DNA of 64,000 bases, taken from Bagarius yarrelli. Its lineage: Eukaryota; Chordata; Actinopteri; Siluriformes; Sisoridae. The DNA lies in NCBI GenBank assembly GCA_005784505.1, contig VCAZ01000003.1, positions 4,510,510 through 4,574,509 of the forward strand, in the 5' to 3' direction. This document shows positions 13,376 to 25,872 of this stretch, one piece after another. Below the pieces are notes generated by a model, which was given only the letters and a program-made list of their open reading frames with translations, made no database searches and had not been told where the DNA came from. The translations under genes were made by a program, and so were the position numbers. Position 1 is the stretch's first letter; each line of letters opens with the position of its first letter.

Positions 13376-13600
13376 ATGGGTTGGGATGGGTTCTCTGTTG
13401 AGTCTGGTTCCTCTCAAGGTTTCTTCCTATTTCCATCTCAGGGAGTTTTTCCTTGCCACCGTCGCCCCCGGTTTGCTCATCAGGGACAAACTGATTTCTG
13501 TCTCATTTTAATCTTATAATTTCTTCGATTGTGTAAAGCTGCTTTTTGACAACGACTATTGTAAAAAGCGCTACACAAATAAAACTGAATTGAATTGAAT
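13376..13600 (+). repeat. Common teleost dispersed repeat ending in TGAATTGAATTG
   Basis: TCTCAAGGTTTCTTCCTATT, AGGGAGTTTTTCCTTGCCAC and AAGCGCTACACAAATAAAAC form a widespread fish repeat end. A partial copy is at about 15770-15825. The mobiliser is not known to me. Confidence 0.6.
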
Positions 13601-14205
13601 TGGGGTCCACTCAGTAAACTCGACTACACTAGATGGGACAAACATCCCACAGCGTCACTGCATGCAGAATTCTGCAGAAATATTCTAAAAGTTCAAAGGA
13701 AAGAACCCACCAATGCATGCAGGGCAGAGTTAGGTCGATTTCCATTGATTATTTCTGTAAAAAAAATTTTTAACAAAATAATTCTTTTTTTTGTGAAATA
13801 AAGAAAAAAAACAAAGCAAAACCTGTAGATCTTGAATTTAAATAAATCAGCATGGGGGGGGGATTAAAAGGATCTATTTCCCTGGCGCACAGAAATAAAT
13901 AAAACCCAGTGTACAAATGCAGTATCAAAGATTTAGGATCTGCCTCTACACGAAATGTTCCAGTTGAGTGCAAACGTTTGCATATCCTTAGGCCACAATG
14001 GTGTTTTTTCTTCGTGTTTTCATTTTTACTTTAGTGGATTACCTGAAGCTTCGCCGACACCATAGTGTCAAGATATTAAAATATACACTAGGAATTAAGT
14101 GAAATCACTTTAAAGTTTAATATCTTCCCTTATAAACAGAACGTAACTATTCTAAAATAACTTTAGCCTTCAAATCTGCGCTAGTAAATGTGTTTAAATA
14201 TACTT

Positions 14206-14265
14206 AGGGTTAGGGTTATACGCTATATGGACAAAAGCTCGGGATACCTAACCATCATATTTATA
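14206..14265. mobile_element. Solo end of a TACACTATATGG-type MITE
   Basis: TATACGCTATATGGACAAAA followed by GGGATACCT resembles one end of the MITE at 38069. Confidence 0.35.
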
Positions 14266-14835
14266 TGTTTTCAAAATAAAGCAAAATAGCTATCCACTAA
14301 TCCACTACAAACAAAAGAAAAGACACAAATCTTTTGGGTAAGTAATCATTGCTGCCCAAAGGCCAGTAAAGTGTGTGTGGGCATGTGTGTAAGTAGATAC
14401 CAAGATACATCCTATTTGGTTTATGTGGTTAGGGTTAAATTTAACTGTAGGCAAAGCGCTTAAAAGGTGCGTGCGCTTTGAAATTTCCAGCTCTTTTGTT
14501 TACATCCAGCTTTTAAACACGTTTAATTAATGTTGCCATAACTTATTATTATAAACTGATTTATGGCATTTTAATGGGGAAAAATTGATTTGACATATGA
14601 GTAATTTAGGTTACGAGCTCCGTCACAGGAACGATTTAAACTCGTAAGTCAAGGAACCAACGTATATTTAAATTTTAACAAAAAAGTATACATTCACTAA
14701 TTTTTATTTAGATTTAGAGGGAAATATACATGAATTGATTTATATCATGTTGTTAAAAGATGTTAAGGTCAACTTGGGTTCCTAACCATAAATACCAGAA
14801 TCCGTGTGTGTGATATCATGTGACTCAAAGCACTT

Positions 14836-14882
14836 CTTGTACGTCGCTCTGGACAAGAGCGTCTGCTAAATGCTGTAAATGT
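14836..14882 (+). mobile_element. SINE family A 3'-end fragment
   Basis: ACGTCGCTCTGGACAAGAGC and GTCTGCTAAATGCTGTAAAT form the conserved SINE tail; no tRNA-like head precedes it. Confidence 0.55.
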
Positions 14883-16784
14883 GTATATATACATACAAGT
14901 ACAAGTAATAATATTATATTATATAATTATAATATAATTGTTCCTGATCGCCAAACCAGATTTTGATACCTGTATTATCTGTATGGCGCTTAAGTTATCT
15001 CTTGCTATTTTCTCTCGTCTTACAAGAATTTGCTGCAGAGTCTCTAATAAATGTTTGTAGTAAGGTGAGAAATCAGAGGAGAGGTTTAGCTTGTTTAGGT
15101 TCTTGTTAAAGACCCAACAGTGGCAGCTTTGACCTTACAACCAATCCCTTCAATTGTAACCAGTGGTTTCCAGTTTAAGTGTGCAAAGATTTATAAAAAA
15201 TTCATCTGACATTTCTGACCAGGAATAAAACAATTTTTAAAAATCACTGGGCAAATAATGTTAAATAATAAAACCCTCCCTGTACAGTGTTATGCAATTA
15301 ATTCAAGAATACTGCTGCTTTGCTAACAAATGACTCAACAAACCACTGTCAAAATGCTTTATCAGTTTAGCTGCACTTTTAAAAGGAGACGGTGTGAAAT
15401 ATAAAATGACACACAAACACTTGGGCAATATAGTTTGAAAACAGGCATTTCATCAGATTGTGTGTTAAGCTGCAGTCATGTTATATCCTGCATCTTTTAA
15501 ACATAATAATGCAGCTAAGTCAAGTTCCAGGCTGCATGTACACACCTGCAAAGGTACTGGACCTAAAATTGTCTAAAGTGAATTAGAATTTTAATCCAGT
15601 AAATGAATAGCTTTAGGGGTCTTATTATACTTGCACATAAGTAGCTGAAAGGCTTCAGGTTGCATAATAGCACTTGACTTAATAACACACAGTCATAGAA
15701 ACGGAAGGAAATGTTTTATAATCCCCCCCTCCAAGGTCGACTAGATAAAGAGGTAAAAAAGTTTTGGATCTCGTTTCTCTCAAGGTTTCTTCCTTACCAG
15801 GACCGCCTTTGGTTTGCTTATAAGGTGCAGTAGGACATCTTGCTAATTGTAGCCTGACAGAACGGAAAGTGTTCATCTCAACGTCATTGTACAAACCCAC
15901 AATCAGAGACAACATTACTATAACACATTATGTGTCATTCACAGGTGGAAAAAAAAGTTGGTAACAGTAATGAAAACCATACGTAAATATAGTAACCAAT
16001 TGAACGCTGCTGCTGTAGCTGAGCTGAATGCCAAAATCCAATCACAACATATTCCAAAAGAAATACGGCAGCCATTTTAGACCCTTTGACTCCTGTAGTC
16101 GACTCCAGTGTGGAAACGCAACATCGACATTAATTTGGGTTTTTAACTCAATGTTTTGATTATTTCTGTCTGCGTAGCAGAGTGTTGTAGTTTTTTGTTG
16201 CTATCGACATGAATAGAGCATGAACAAATTTATATGTTGGTAAACAGTTAAACAGCGCTGACAGAACACAGTTAAATATGCATTTCCTTACATACTATTT
16301 ATCTCTCTGTAGTAAAATATTTGCTGTGAAGCGCTAATTGAAGAGAGAGTGAGGAGGAAGCACAGAGTGAGCAAAGAGCGGTGAAATATGCAATCCAGAC
16401 CAGAGCTGAATTGGAGTAATTAAAAATATTTTGAGCAGGGAGAGGAATTTTTTGCTACGCTACTCCGCTCACATACCCTAGTTTAGATCCAGCCTTTTCG
16501 ATCCAGTATGTGAAGGTAAGCAAAGGTCTGCACATACACACGTCAACAGGCAGATAGGAAAGCCTCTCATAATGTTCAGAACAAACGGTTTTCATTGTAT
16601 AAAGATTTCTTGGTCCTAAAGCTTCAACAGATATATGTATACATTTAGGCCGCTTAACTTGACGATCGCTAACAGGATGAGAAGAGACAAAAACCTATCG
16701 CTTTAATATGCATAAATCTAAATAAAAAATAAAAATCTATCATTGTGCAAGATAGAAAAAAATCTATCATTGTGCATGTACAGA

Positions 16785-16945
16785 GCCAATGAAATGCATT
16801 TTTCACATATCCCATCTTAGTAAGTTGGGGGTCAGAGCGCAGGGTCAGCTATGATACAGCGCCCCTGGAGCAGGAAGGGTTGAGGGGCTTGCTCAAGGAC
16901 CCAACAGTGGCTGACTTGCCGGTGGTGGGGCTTGAACCCAGGTGT
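16785..16945 (-). mobile_element. SINE family B, reverse, lacking the 5' head
   Basis: It contains TCCCATCTTAGTAAGTTGGG, GGTCAGAGCGCAGGGTCAGC and GGTGGTGGGGCTTGAACCCA. It stops after the first B-box segment. Confidence 0.7.
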
Positions 16946-17510
16946 TTGCCCTGTCTACTTTTGTAGACCTGTAAAGTTGTTAAATAATGTTTGTTTATCT
17001 GTGCATGAAAAATACGCTCAATACCAAGTTTTGAACATTTCATAAACAAGAATAAACTGACGTTTGCAGGCAACTTTTTGCTGTCTGAAAATGAAGTGTA
17101 CTGCAAACATTCCTATTAGTCTGTCCTCTGGATGACTGCGATTGCGAAATGCGACGTGTTATAGTAATAGCAAACAGAACTTAAGCAATGCTTTGAAGAC
17201 TGAAGTTTTGAATATAATGTTATTTATGAATGTGAATGTGTGTATGATCTAATATCAATAACTCCAACAGACATTCCACTGACCCCAGGATAACCAAACC
17301 ATGACACATTGTTATAGAAATTGTGCCATTATTCATTCACCCATTCATTCAGTTATCTATTCATTTATTTTTAGTAACCATTAGAACCGATTTGATACTT
17401 TTTGCATGTTTAAGTGACCGATAACCGATATGCGGAACCGCTAACACTTTCCAATCCTGTAATTTTTCTCCTTCCTTGCAAACAAAATAAGTTATTTACA
17501 CTTTAATATA

Positions 17511-17853
17511 GGGCAGCACGGTGGCTTAGTGGTTAGCACTGTTGGTTTTCGATTTCTCGGCCAGGGGGTCTTTCTGTGTGGAGTTTGCACGTTCTCCCCG
17601 TGCTTGCGTGGGTTTACTCCGGGTTCTCCGGTTTTCCTCCCAGTCCAAAAACATGTATGTTAGATTGATTGGTGATTCTAAAATGCCCAAAGGAGTGAGT
17701 GTGTGTATGTGTGGCCTGGATGGACTGGCGACCTGTCCAGGGTGTACCCCTCCTGCCCTTCGCCTCCTGCAGAGGTGGCTGGGATGGGCTCCAGCAGATC
17801 CTCCAGCAGATTCCCAAATTAGGGAATAAGCGGGTATAGAAAATGAATGAATT
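17511..17853 (+). mobile_element. tRNA-derived SINE family C, full length
   Basis: It starts GGGCAGCACGGTGGCTTAGT and continues through GTGTGGAGTTTGCACGTTCT, CGGTTTTCCTCCCAGTCCAA and CCCAAATTAGGGAATAAGCG to an AATGAATGAATT tail. This repeat type is widespread in teleosts. Confidence 0.8.
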
Positions 17854-19008
17854 GATACTTTAATATAAATCAAGGAGTTAGATAATAAATAATATATAAA
17901 AAAACTAATAAATAAATCAAATTAATGTGCATTATCAATCGGGCTGTGTATTTGGCAAGGGCCAATGAATTTGATAAATAGATTACGATACAATATATTA
18001 TGATACAAAATTACTTTAAAAATAGCTACAAATAAAATAAATACCAAACCAGAGGCGCCCTTATATTTTCCACTATGCTTGCTTTTGAGACAACGGCCGT
18101 ATGTGTCACCGACAACTACAGGAGCAGAGAAGGAAGTGGTTTAAGGGTTTTAGTTACATTTTAATGTAAACCTAAAATTAGTTTAAAAGATCTTTTAAAT
18201 ATGTTCGATAGTAGTAAGTAGAATATCGATATACTATATAAAAAATAAACCAAAAACATGATTTCATATTTAATTTATTCATCATATTTAAATTCTTTGA
18301 TACAGTTCGAATACCTAATTACACATTTTTAATTAGATATAACAAGCATATTTTGTTTTTTTAACCAAATTTAAGAAATCATGCATCATGTGATAAAATC
18401 ATCAAGTGGAAAAAATAGATGTCATTTGTCAGAGTGCATGAATGACCGTGATTCATCCCCTAAATTTCCCAGATTGAGGCGCATGACACTGGTTATTTTG
18501 TCTGTAACACACTTTGTCTTGCCTGAAATAGTGTAAATGAACATAACTGAACATGGCATAAAAACAACACAAGCAGTGCTAATATGGCTTCCAAACAGAA
18601 CGGCACAAGCGGCAAGAAACAGCCCCAAACAACCAAAAGTACAACTAAAGAAAAAAATGTAGCCCCATAACAGCCAAAAGCTTCAAAAGTTAAGGTGTAT
18701 GCCAAATAAAAACAAGAAAAACTAGGTACAATTTAGCATTTTAATAAAAAAATAAAACACAGCACGTAATCAATCATTTACATGTTCGAGGTGCCACAAA
18801 GTTTCTGTGCCCTTTTCAGAATATTTGTAAGACATACCTACATTCTTGTTTGCTGACTCTTTGGAGAAATGAAAAAAAAAGTTTAACACTTAAAATAAAA
18901 TCAAATAAATGTTAGTGCTGTTAACTAAACATACGAAATAAACCATGCGTTTATTAGACTGCTGTAGACCGGAGCAGAATTTGGAGGATTGATCCTGTGG
19001 ATCAGTCA

Positions 19009-19180
19009 CATTTACATTTGCAGTATCTGGCAGACGCCCGTATCCAGAGTGATGTACATTATTCCCTGTTATACAACTGAGCAACTGGGGGTTAGGGGCC
19101 TTACTCAGGGATCCATCAGCGGTAGCTTGGTGGTGCTGGGAATTGAACACTTTAACAACTGCGCTACCACTTTTCCACCA
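19009..19180 (-). mobile_element. tRNA-derived SINE (family A), reverse
   Basis: It reads as the reverse complement of the 6396 copy: 3' end at 19009 (CATTTACATTTGCAG), then GGGGTTAGGGGCC and GGTGGTGCTGGGAATTGAAC, ending at the A-box side near 19180. Confidence 0.8.
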
Positions 19181-20194
19181 CTTACCACTAATGCCAAACC
19201 TGAATTGACTTTGATAAATATGACAGATACTAATCTTTAGGCTACTATAGGTAAATAAGCCATTATTAAAACCCACAGGACAGGTTACACAGGTGTACAT
19301 GCGTTTATAACCACAGACTCTTGAGTTACTGGAAAGGCAAAATAGACTAACACAAGACACTTACGTTTGTTATAACAGGGACATGCAAATGCTAAGTGCT
19401 ACATGGAAAAGCAGAAATGAGCTAGAAACATGAACCAGTAACACTTAGGAAAAGGCCAGTGTCTGTGGGGGTAGGACGTTTATACAACTTGACACCAAAG
19501 GAAAAACAAGGTGAAAAACAGGAAGCATAGGGCAGTGTGAAACACAGGTCAAACACACAGATTTGCCAAGACTACTGACGCAAAAGAGATGATAAAAGAC
19601 TAACAGCTTCAAATGGTAATAGTATAAGTGACCTATATAAGCATGATTACCGTACAATTCAAGTTATTGTTCTATGAATTGTTCTTCCACTTTTATTCCA
19701 CAGAAAAAGGTCAAGTCAACACAAGTTTACACTTTTTAACAGTACCTGGGTTCACATTGACTGTATAGGACAGCAAAATGTGAATAACAAAATATAATAA
19801 TACTATCATAAAGTACAGCTATTGTAAGGCTATTTGAACCTGAACATTCAAGCCATTAACACAGTTTTATAAGGTTTTATGTGATACACCCTCCAAATGG
19901 CTTGGTGACAAAAAGACTCTTTGTCAGTAACACCACTGAGCAGGCAATCTGCAAATGTTCTTTATTTTTGCACAGCCGGGAAAAGCAGCAAAACAACCCC
20001 AAAAAAGGCCAAAAAAAAGCACAAAATGGTGTAAATGAAGGCAACAACCCAAACAACATGTACAAACTGTACAAACAAACAACCACCAGTAATAAAGCAG
20101 CTATTAAACATCAAAAGGTGTTAAAGTAGCCCTGAAGTAGTGCTAATACTGTGCCTAAAACGATGTGTATACAGCCCCAAAGCAGCCTGAATAG

Positions 20195-20610
20195 TGGCAA
20201 ATCTGCCTCAAAACAGCCCAAACAGTGACACAGCTATCCCAAAACAGCACATGTGCCACAGCTGCCCCAAAACAACCAAACCAGTGCCAAAGCTGCTGAA
20301 AAACAGCCCAAACAGTGCCACAGCTGCCTCAAAACAGTCCAAACAGTGCCACGGCCGCCCCAAAACAGCTGCCCTAAAACAGCTGAACCAGCGCCAAGGC
20401 TGTTAAAAAACAGCCCGAACAGTGCTACAGCTGCCCCAAAACAGCACAGTGCTACAGCTGCCCCAAAACAGCCCAGACATTGCCACAGCTGCCCTAAAAC
20501 AGCCGAACCAGTGCCAAAGCTGCTGTAAAACAGCCCAAACAGTGCCACAGCTGCCCCAAAACAGCCGAAACATTGCCAAAACTGCCCCAAACCATCCCAA
20601 AAGCAATGTA
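20195..20610 (+). repeat. CAAAACAGC-type minisatellite (~30-bp period)
   Basis: About 13 imperfect copies of a unit like CAGTGCCACAGCTGCCCCAA + AACAGCCCAAA. Alternating variants (GCCACAGCTGCC and GCCAAAGCTGCT) suggest a higher-order dimer. The flanks at 19970-20100 and 18590-18690 have looser CAAAA-rich sequence of the same kind. Open frames here are repeat artefacts. Confidence 0.9.
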
Positions 20611-21357
20611 AAACAGAGGCACAATATAGCCCAAAATTATGCCAACAAGACCTAAAAATAATATCAAAAATTTAAATCAGCCCAGAAACAATGTTCGTGT
20701 CCTCAGTTTGAAAAATGTTAAAGCTATTACGGACCAATTACATAACAAATGGCTTCAGTGGTGTCACTATTCAACGTACATCATAAAACCGATTCAATTT
20801 AGTCAATTTAGCGTAGGCATAATGCCTAAATAAAGGTGGATATGTTATTATATTCTGCAATGTAAATATAAGAATAAATATGAAGTCTTAAGTAATTTTA
20901 CAAATATTACACTCGGTAGCCTAATGGTATATTCGGTTTGTGCATCTTGGGGAAAGTTTTTAATGAGTTTTAACAATTTTCGCTAGAACAAACCCCTCAC
21001 CACTGATTTGTCTACTTTCCAGCAGACAAAAAAAGTGTTAATTTACTGTTCTCCAGAGAGCACGACCTGCACTAATGCTCACCTCCACCCTGCTTTATAG
21101 AGGGGAAAAGACTAGCTCATCTTACACAGACCGGTATTACGAAGCATCCAATTATGTACCTTGTATTCACAAACAAACAGAAGACTACAGATTAGGAAAC
21201 AGTTTATGCAGAAAGTAGAGCTATGTAAAAATACATATATACAGCTACTGGAACTATCGCAATATTTTATTTCATATCGATACTTTAACCTCTAGTATCG
21301 ATACATATTTAATACATATTCGTTTAGCATTATTTTAGTATTTGTATCTGTATTGGG

Positions 21358-21662
21358 AAGTCGGGGCTCAAATGGTTAAGACACTAAATTGCTGATCTAG
21401 AGACCAGAAACACCTGGGTTCAAGCCCCACCACCGCCAACTGTTTGATCTGAAGACCAGAAACACCTGGGTTCAAGCCCCACCACCGGCAAGCCAACCAC
21501 TGTTGGGTCCCTGAGCAAAACGCTTAACCCTTCCTGCTCCAGGGGCGCTGTATCATAGCTGACCCTGCGCTCTGACCCCCAACTTACTAAGATGGGATAT
21601 ACGAAAAAAAAGAATTTCACTGTGCTGTAAAAATTGTATGTGACAAAATAAAGACATTTATT
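21358..21662 (+). mobile_element. tRNA-derived SINE family B with duplicated B-box segment
   Basis: The head, GGGGCTCAAATGGTTAAGAC, is followed by two tandem copies of a segment with GACCAGAAACACCTGGGTTC and AAGCCCCACCACCG (about 21393-21440 and 21436-21484). Then come CCTGAGCAAAACGCTTAACC and the body with GCTGACCCTGCGCTCTGACC. It ends with GTGACAAAATAAAGACATTT. It is the best copy of family B. Confidence 0.75.
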
Positions 21663-22557
21663 GTACTGCAATAAACTGTAATATATTGTAGCTTATCTAG
21701 TATCGTGTGGCCCCTAGCAGAAAATATTATAAACGTGAAAACAATATAATTTGACATCAAGACCACTATTAATATTAATTACCTAAACCCTCTGTCATTA
21801 GGATTCTGTCTTACGTATAAGGTATAGTACAAATTTATCCATGTTTGTATAATTATACTAAATTAACTAAATAAATAACTAAATAACTAAAATTCTGTCT
21901 TTTTTTTAAATTCTAATAAGGTCCAAATTTTACAAAAACTTGTTTACACATTCTTTATTGGAAATAACACAAAAACCATCATCAAATAAAAAGATTAGAA
22001 CAGGGTTATTACAATGTATCGTGATACACACAAAAGTAAAAGGTTTCCGAAAACACGATTAAGATGTGTAAACGTGCCAAAGCCTTATATTTTCACCTTT
22101 TCCAACAAATAAGCATGGCCTAAATTAAATTGGCATTAGTTCTTTAAAATGACTGCCAATAAACTCTGAGTAAAAGACAGAATAAAGAAATCATAGTTAA
22201 GCAGGTCATGTGTGAATGCTTTTTGTTGCAAAAAAATGTCCCCTATTGTCGAAACATGTTATTTAACGCTTTACTAACTATTCATCACTCGACTCTTACA
22301 GATCTCACTATTTGCTACATGCAATTACAGATTAAGCTTTTCCTCCAAAACACTGGGATCAGATTCTAACTTCAAACCTGATCCAAGTTTACAGTTAATT
22401 TCAGGTTCCTCTTTGGGTGGAGCGCAGAAATAATTTGACACAGATGTTTAGCTTCCTGCTGCAGTATGCAATCAGTAAGAAATATTCTCATGGTGGACTA
22501 GAATTTTTTTAAAGATACAGTGAAAAACCAAAGTGGTAGTGCAAAGGTTGTGTGGGA

Positions 22558-22790
22558 AAGTGGTGGCTCAGTGGTTAAGGTGTTGGACTTGTAAGTGGCT
22601 CTGGATAAGGGCCATAAGTCGCTTTGGATCAGGGCGTCTACCAAACGATGTAAATGTAAATAAATGTTAAGTCATTGAACTGCTAACCAGAGGATTGTGG
22701 GTTTGATTCCCAGCACCACCAAGTAACCACTGCTGGGCCCCTAAATAAGGTCCCTAACCCCTGATTGCTCAGTTGTATGTAAGATGTTGT
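22558..22790 (+). mobile_element. Composite of two family A SINE pieces
   Basis: The head of one copy (GGCTCAGTGGTTAAGGTGTT) joins directly to two successive copies of the GCTCTGGATAAGGGC / GCTTTGGATCAGGGCGTC tail (22595-22660). A second SINE body follows at 22672-22790 with its own B-box region. Confidence 0.75.
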
Positions 22791-22979
22791 ATGTATTGAG
22801 ATAAATTGTTATATATTGTAGCTTACCTAATATTGCGTGGCCCTTGTCAAAACACAGCCCTCACAGAAAGTGTTAGAAACTTTAAAACAATGTAATTTGT
22901 CATTATAGCTTAATTAAGACCGCTATTAATATCAATTAATTGCCCTCTGTCATTAGCGTTCTATTTATTTAATAAATGT

Positions 22980-23130
22980 TAGGTCATTGAACTGCTAATC
23001 AGAGCATTGTGGGTTTGATTCTCAGCACCACTTAGTTACCACTGCTGGGCCCCTAAGCAAGGCTCTAAACCCCCTAATGGCTCAGTTGTATGAAAAATTC
23101 ACAATAGATAAAGGTGTCTGCTGTAAATTT
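22980..23130 (+). mobile_element. tRNA-derived SINE (family A), partial
   Basis: It has GTCATTGAACTGCTAATCAG, the B-box-like GGTTTGATTCTC, CCACTGCTGGGCCCCTAAGC and a degraded AAGGTGTCTGCTGTAAAT tail. It matches the 22672 copy. Confidence 0.75.
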
Positions 23131-23997
23131 TTGATAACTTTGATACTCTATTTAATTTAGCACTAAGTGTGATATTTAACTTGTGAAGAAATAAAAAATA
23201 CCCACAATAACGAAGTCACTGCTAAAATAGGTAAACTGACAACTCCCATTACAGGCTACCAACAGATAGCAAGCTACAAGGCCAATCAATAGTACTGACT
23301 GGTGTGCGAATCACTCACTGAAGAGGTGAAGAACAAAAAACAACCATTGCATAACCCAGGACACTGCCATTCATCTAACCTAAGATAACTCTCAACAAGG
23401 CTTCTCTACTGAGTCTATAAAAGTGTAACTGCACACCGGGTTACAATTACCAGAAACACACTGGAACAATAAAAAAAAAAAAAAAAAAACTGTTCTGCAA
23501 TACTGGCTGGAAAGAGTCTGTTGGATTTGAAAGACTGTATAACAGATGAACCCCATGACCTTTTGTGCAGTCTGTAGACTCCGAGTAACAACCGACTCAA
23601 TATGCACATGTTAAAAAGTGCACCAGCAGCATAGCAGGGGAACAGGCTGTGCTAGTATTATGAAAGCATTATTGGTAGTTTGCCATAAAGCAAAAACCCT
23701 AAACAATACCGTAACTACCAAAAGTGTTAACTTGAGCACCTCAGGATAGAGTTGAAGACAGATAATGCCTGCAGTAAGTACAAGCCTAAACAGATAAACA
23801 CTCATGAAGCAAACCTTCAGATATCCTCCTCTCACAACGGTGTAATATAACAAACGAACAAGCAAAAACATCTATTTCTGTTTATTGAAGCTGACAGCAG
23901 GAAGTTAACAGGGATACTACAGAGATACTACAAGACCGGCTTGTCTACAATAAGTGTTTTTCCAGAAATTTCCACAAACCATTTGAGATGGCTTCAC

Positions 23998-24103
23998 CTG
24001 CAAGGTCTTCATCATCCTCCCTCAGCACGTTGTCATCGTTGCTATCTTCCTGAGGCAAGGTCCTGCCGTCATCCACGGGAACCACCGTGAAGTTTGTGGG
24101 CAT
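23998..24103 (-). CDS. slc12a7: K-Cl cotransporter (slc12a7-like), alternative first coding exon (inner)
   Basis: This minus-strand exon starts at ATG 24103-24101 (A at -3) and encodes 35 residues plus one base, ending before a G|GTGAAG donor (23998/23997). The N-terminus, MPTNFTVVPV, matches the start of mammalian KCC4 (SLC12A7) as I know it. The remainder is strongly acidic, as is usual for the disordered cytosolic KCC N-terminus. The phase-1 end joins the exon at 441-350 to give ...DEDLAG-DGNPKESSPF, the same arrangement as in KCC4. An in-frame upstream ATG at 24127 would add eight residues (MLKKHIVK); I chose 24103 because its product matches the family. The exon lies about 16 kb inside the outer first exon, so it implies a second promoter, presumably just above 24103 near a CT-repeat at about 24150-24190. 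It lacks the R/K of the RFxV motif found in the outer exon (it has NFTV). Confidence 0.88.
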
Positions 24104-24154
24104 TTTTACAATGTGCTTTTTCAGCAAGCACGTCTCCTACTCCTTATCTGTTAC

Positions 24155-24189
<35 letters not shown>

Positions 24190-24420
24190 TACTCTTTCTA
24201 ACTCACTCTGTCCGTCTGTTTATTGTCCTCCCCCCTCCTTTACTCCAGGAAGCAACTGCTTCTTGTCCTGTGCGATGGCTTATCTGAGAGAAGTTCTCCG
24301 TTTCACTCCGACTGCTTGGATACCGGTGGCCCATGTGATCAGCCTTCTGACAAATATGGAGCAGCCACGCCCAACTGTCCACGCACGCATGCACCCACAC
24401 GCATAGCTTGCTGGTGTCTG
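24104..24420 (-). promoter_or_regulatory. slc12a7: Putative promoter / 5' leader of the inner slc12a7 first exon
   Basis: This is the sequence just upstream of the inner ATG. It has a CT/CTCG simple repeat (about 24150-24190) and a moderately GC-rich stretch at 24230-24420. No clear TATA, CCAAT or GC box is seen. An alternative promoter is inferred only because the exon encodes a KCC-type N-terminus and has no in-frame acceptor-linked upstream coding exon. Confidence 0.35.
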
Positions 24421-25569
24421 TCTCCAGTCTGCAGCAGCGGGAATCTCCAAAGACAGACGGAACCAAAAAAAAACAAGAGTTAAAAGGATGTATTGATTAA
24501 GCTAAGCACTCCAGTCCAACTTCCTGTCTCTCTTCAAAAGGGTGCAGGGGAATGACTTGAAAAGAGTTTTTTTTTTTTGTTCAGTAAGAGAAACAGAGGC
24601 TATTTGAACTTTTTGTTAGACCTTTTTAAAGTGGAATAAAACTGATCGTAAAAATGAATCACAACATTTAAAACGAACTTAAATGAATGCGAATGAACAC
24701 AGTTAACGCTATAAAATGATGCACTCAGTATAGACGTAGCTTCATTATTAATCAGTATAATTAAACAGCTGTGTTATGAGTCGGAATTTACATATGAATA
24801 ATTATTCTATAATAATTATTCTACTACTTATTCTGAAACGACTTATACTGTGCTGAATAAGTAGCCATATTATCCATACTATATAATTACACAATATAAC
24901 ATACATGAGACATACATGAATAGATAACATTACTGAAGTCCTAACATTACTGCATGTTGGCTAAGAAACAAGACCAACATGTATTTCTAATCAAGCCGGA
25001 CCTCATTGTGGGGTAAGAGGAAAACGCGATTACTGCTGTACTCTTCTGGGAAAGCAATTGTCCGTAGCTAAAAATGGCGTCAGAGACATGATAAATAGCT
25101 TATTCTGTTTGCCAGATTTATCTGCTATCTTATCATAATGTCACTCCACATACAGAACCCGACTGTTTGCACTTCATGCTTCACTACAAGATCAGGTTAG
25201 GGTCACGTTCATGGGACAAAATCCATGAATGTATGCAAGACCTGCCGTACAACAGGGTCGTATCAGTATAATGTAATATAAAGATTTATCAGACAATTCA
25301 AACACTGATGTCACAGCTGGAAAAAGTCAATAAAAATAAATGCATCCTTTCTGGGCAAAGGAAATCACGTTACTCTTATAGCCCTCAATCTTATGACTCA
25401 TTATTAACCCTTGTCTATTAAAGTGACTATGGCTAATACAGGAAGTGTAACTTATGTCGATCTAATTTGCAAACATTTCCTATTTTTGCCCCGGATTTTA
25501 ACATATTGCTATTGTTGCTATTAAGCCAGTGTTCATCTAATTTAGTGGACTTTTTAATGTAATGTAATT

Positions 25570-25872
25570 GGGCCAGTGGTGGCTCAAATGGTTACGTTGC
25601 TGATCTGGAGACCAGAAAGACCTGGGTTCAAGCCCCACCACAGCCAGCTGTCAATCTGAAGACCAGAAGGACCTGGGCTCAAGCCCCACCACCGGCAAGC
25701 CAACCATCGTTGGGTCCTTGAGCAAGATACTTAACCCTTCCTGCTCCAGGGGCACTGTATCATAGCTGACCCTGCGCTCTGACCCCAAACTTACTAAGAT
25801 GGAATATGCAAAAAAATAATTTCACTGTGCTGTAAAAAAAGTATATGTGACAAAATAAAGGCTTTTATCTTT
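25570..25872 (+). mobile_element. tRNA-derived SINE family B, second full copy with the same duplication
   Basis: It has the same layout as 21358, including the tandemly repeated GACCAGAA...AAGCCCCACCAC segment and the tail TATGTGACAAAATAAAGGC. The shared duplication marks a subfamily. Confidence 0.75.

Larger units (their letters stand above)
442..23997 (-). other. Large slc12a7 intron between the inner first exon and exon 2
   Basis: About 23.5 kb of AT-rich intron with no supported coding exon. It contains SINEs (6396, 9818, 16785, 17511, 19009, 21358, 22558 and fragments), a hAT-like element (4075-5092), AT, GA and CT microsatellites, and a CAAAACAGC-type minisatellite (20195-20610). In 1231-4070, 5100-6150 and 10460-13100 I see no structured element apart from a CTCF-like motif at 10917. 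Short ORFs here look random or lie in repeats. Confidence 0.7.

Noticed and set aside
13250..13519. ORF with a SLSLSL stretch
   Set aside because: It is the translation of the CT microsatellite and an adjoining dispersed repeat.
14203..14218. Interstitial telomeric repeat (TTAGGGTTAGGG)
   Set aside because: Only two units are present, adjacent to a MITE end; this is within chance.
17526..17873. Overlapping ORFs of 95-115 residues on both strands
   Set aside because: They lie entirely in a family C SINE.
18890..19360. 156-residue minus-strand ORF
   Set aside because: It is mostly the SINE at 19009-19180 plus random extension, with no recognisable domain.
20234..20590. Long antisense and sense open frames (LFWGSC-like and KTAETV-like repeats)
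   Set aside because: They are created by the ~30-bp minisatellite; there is no domain and all frames have the repeat pattern.
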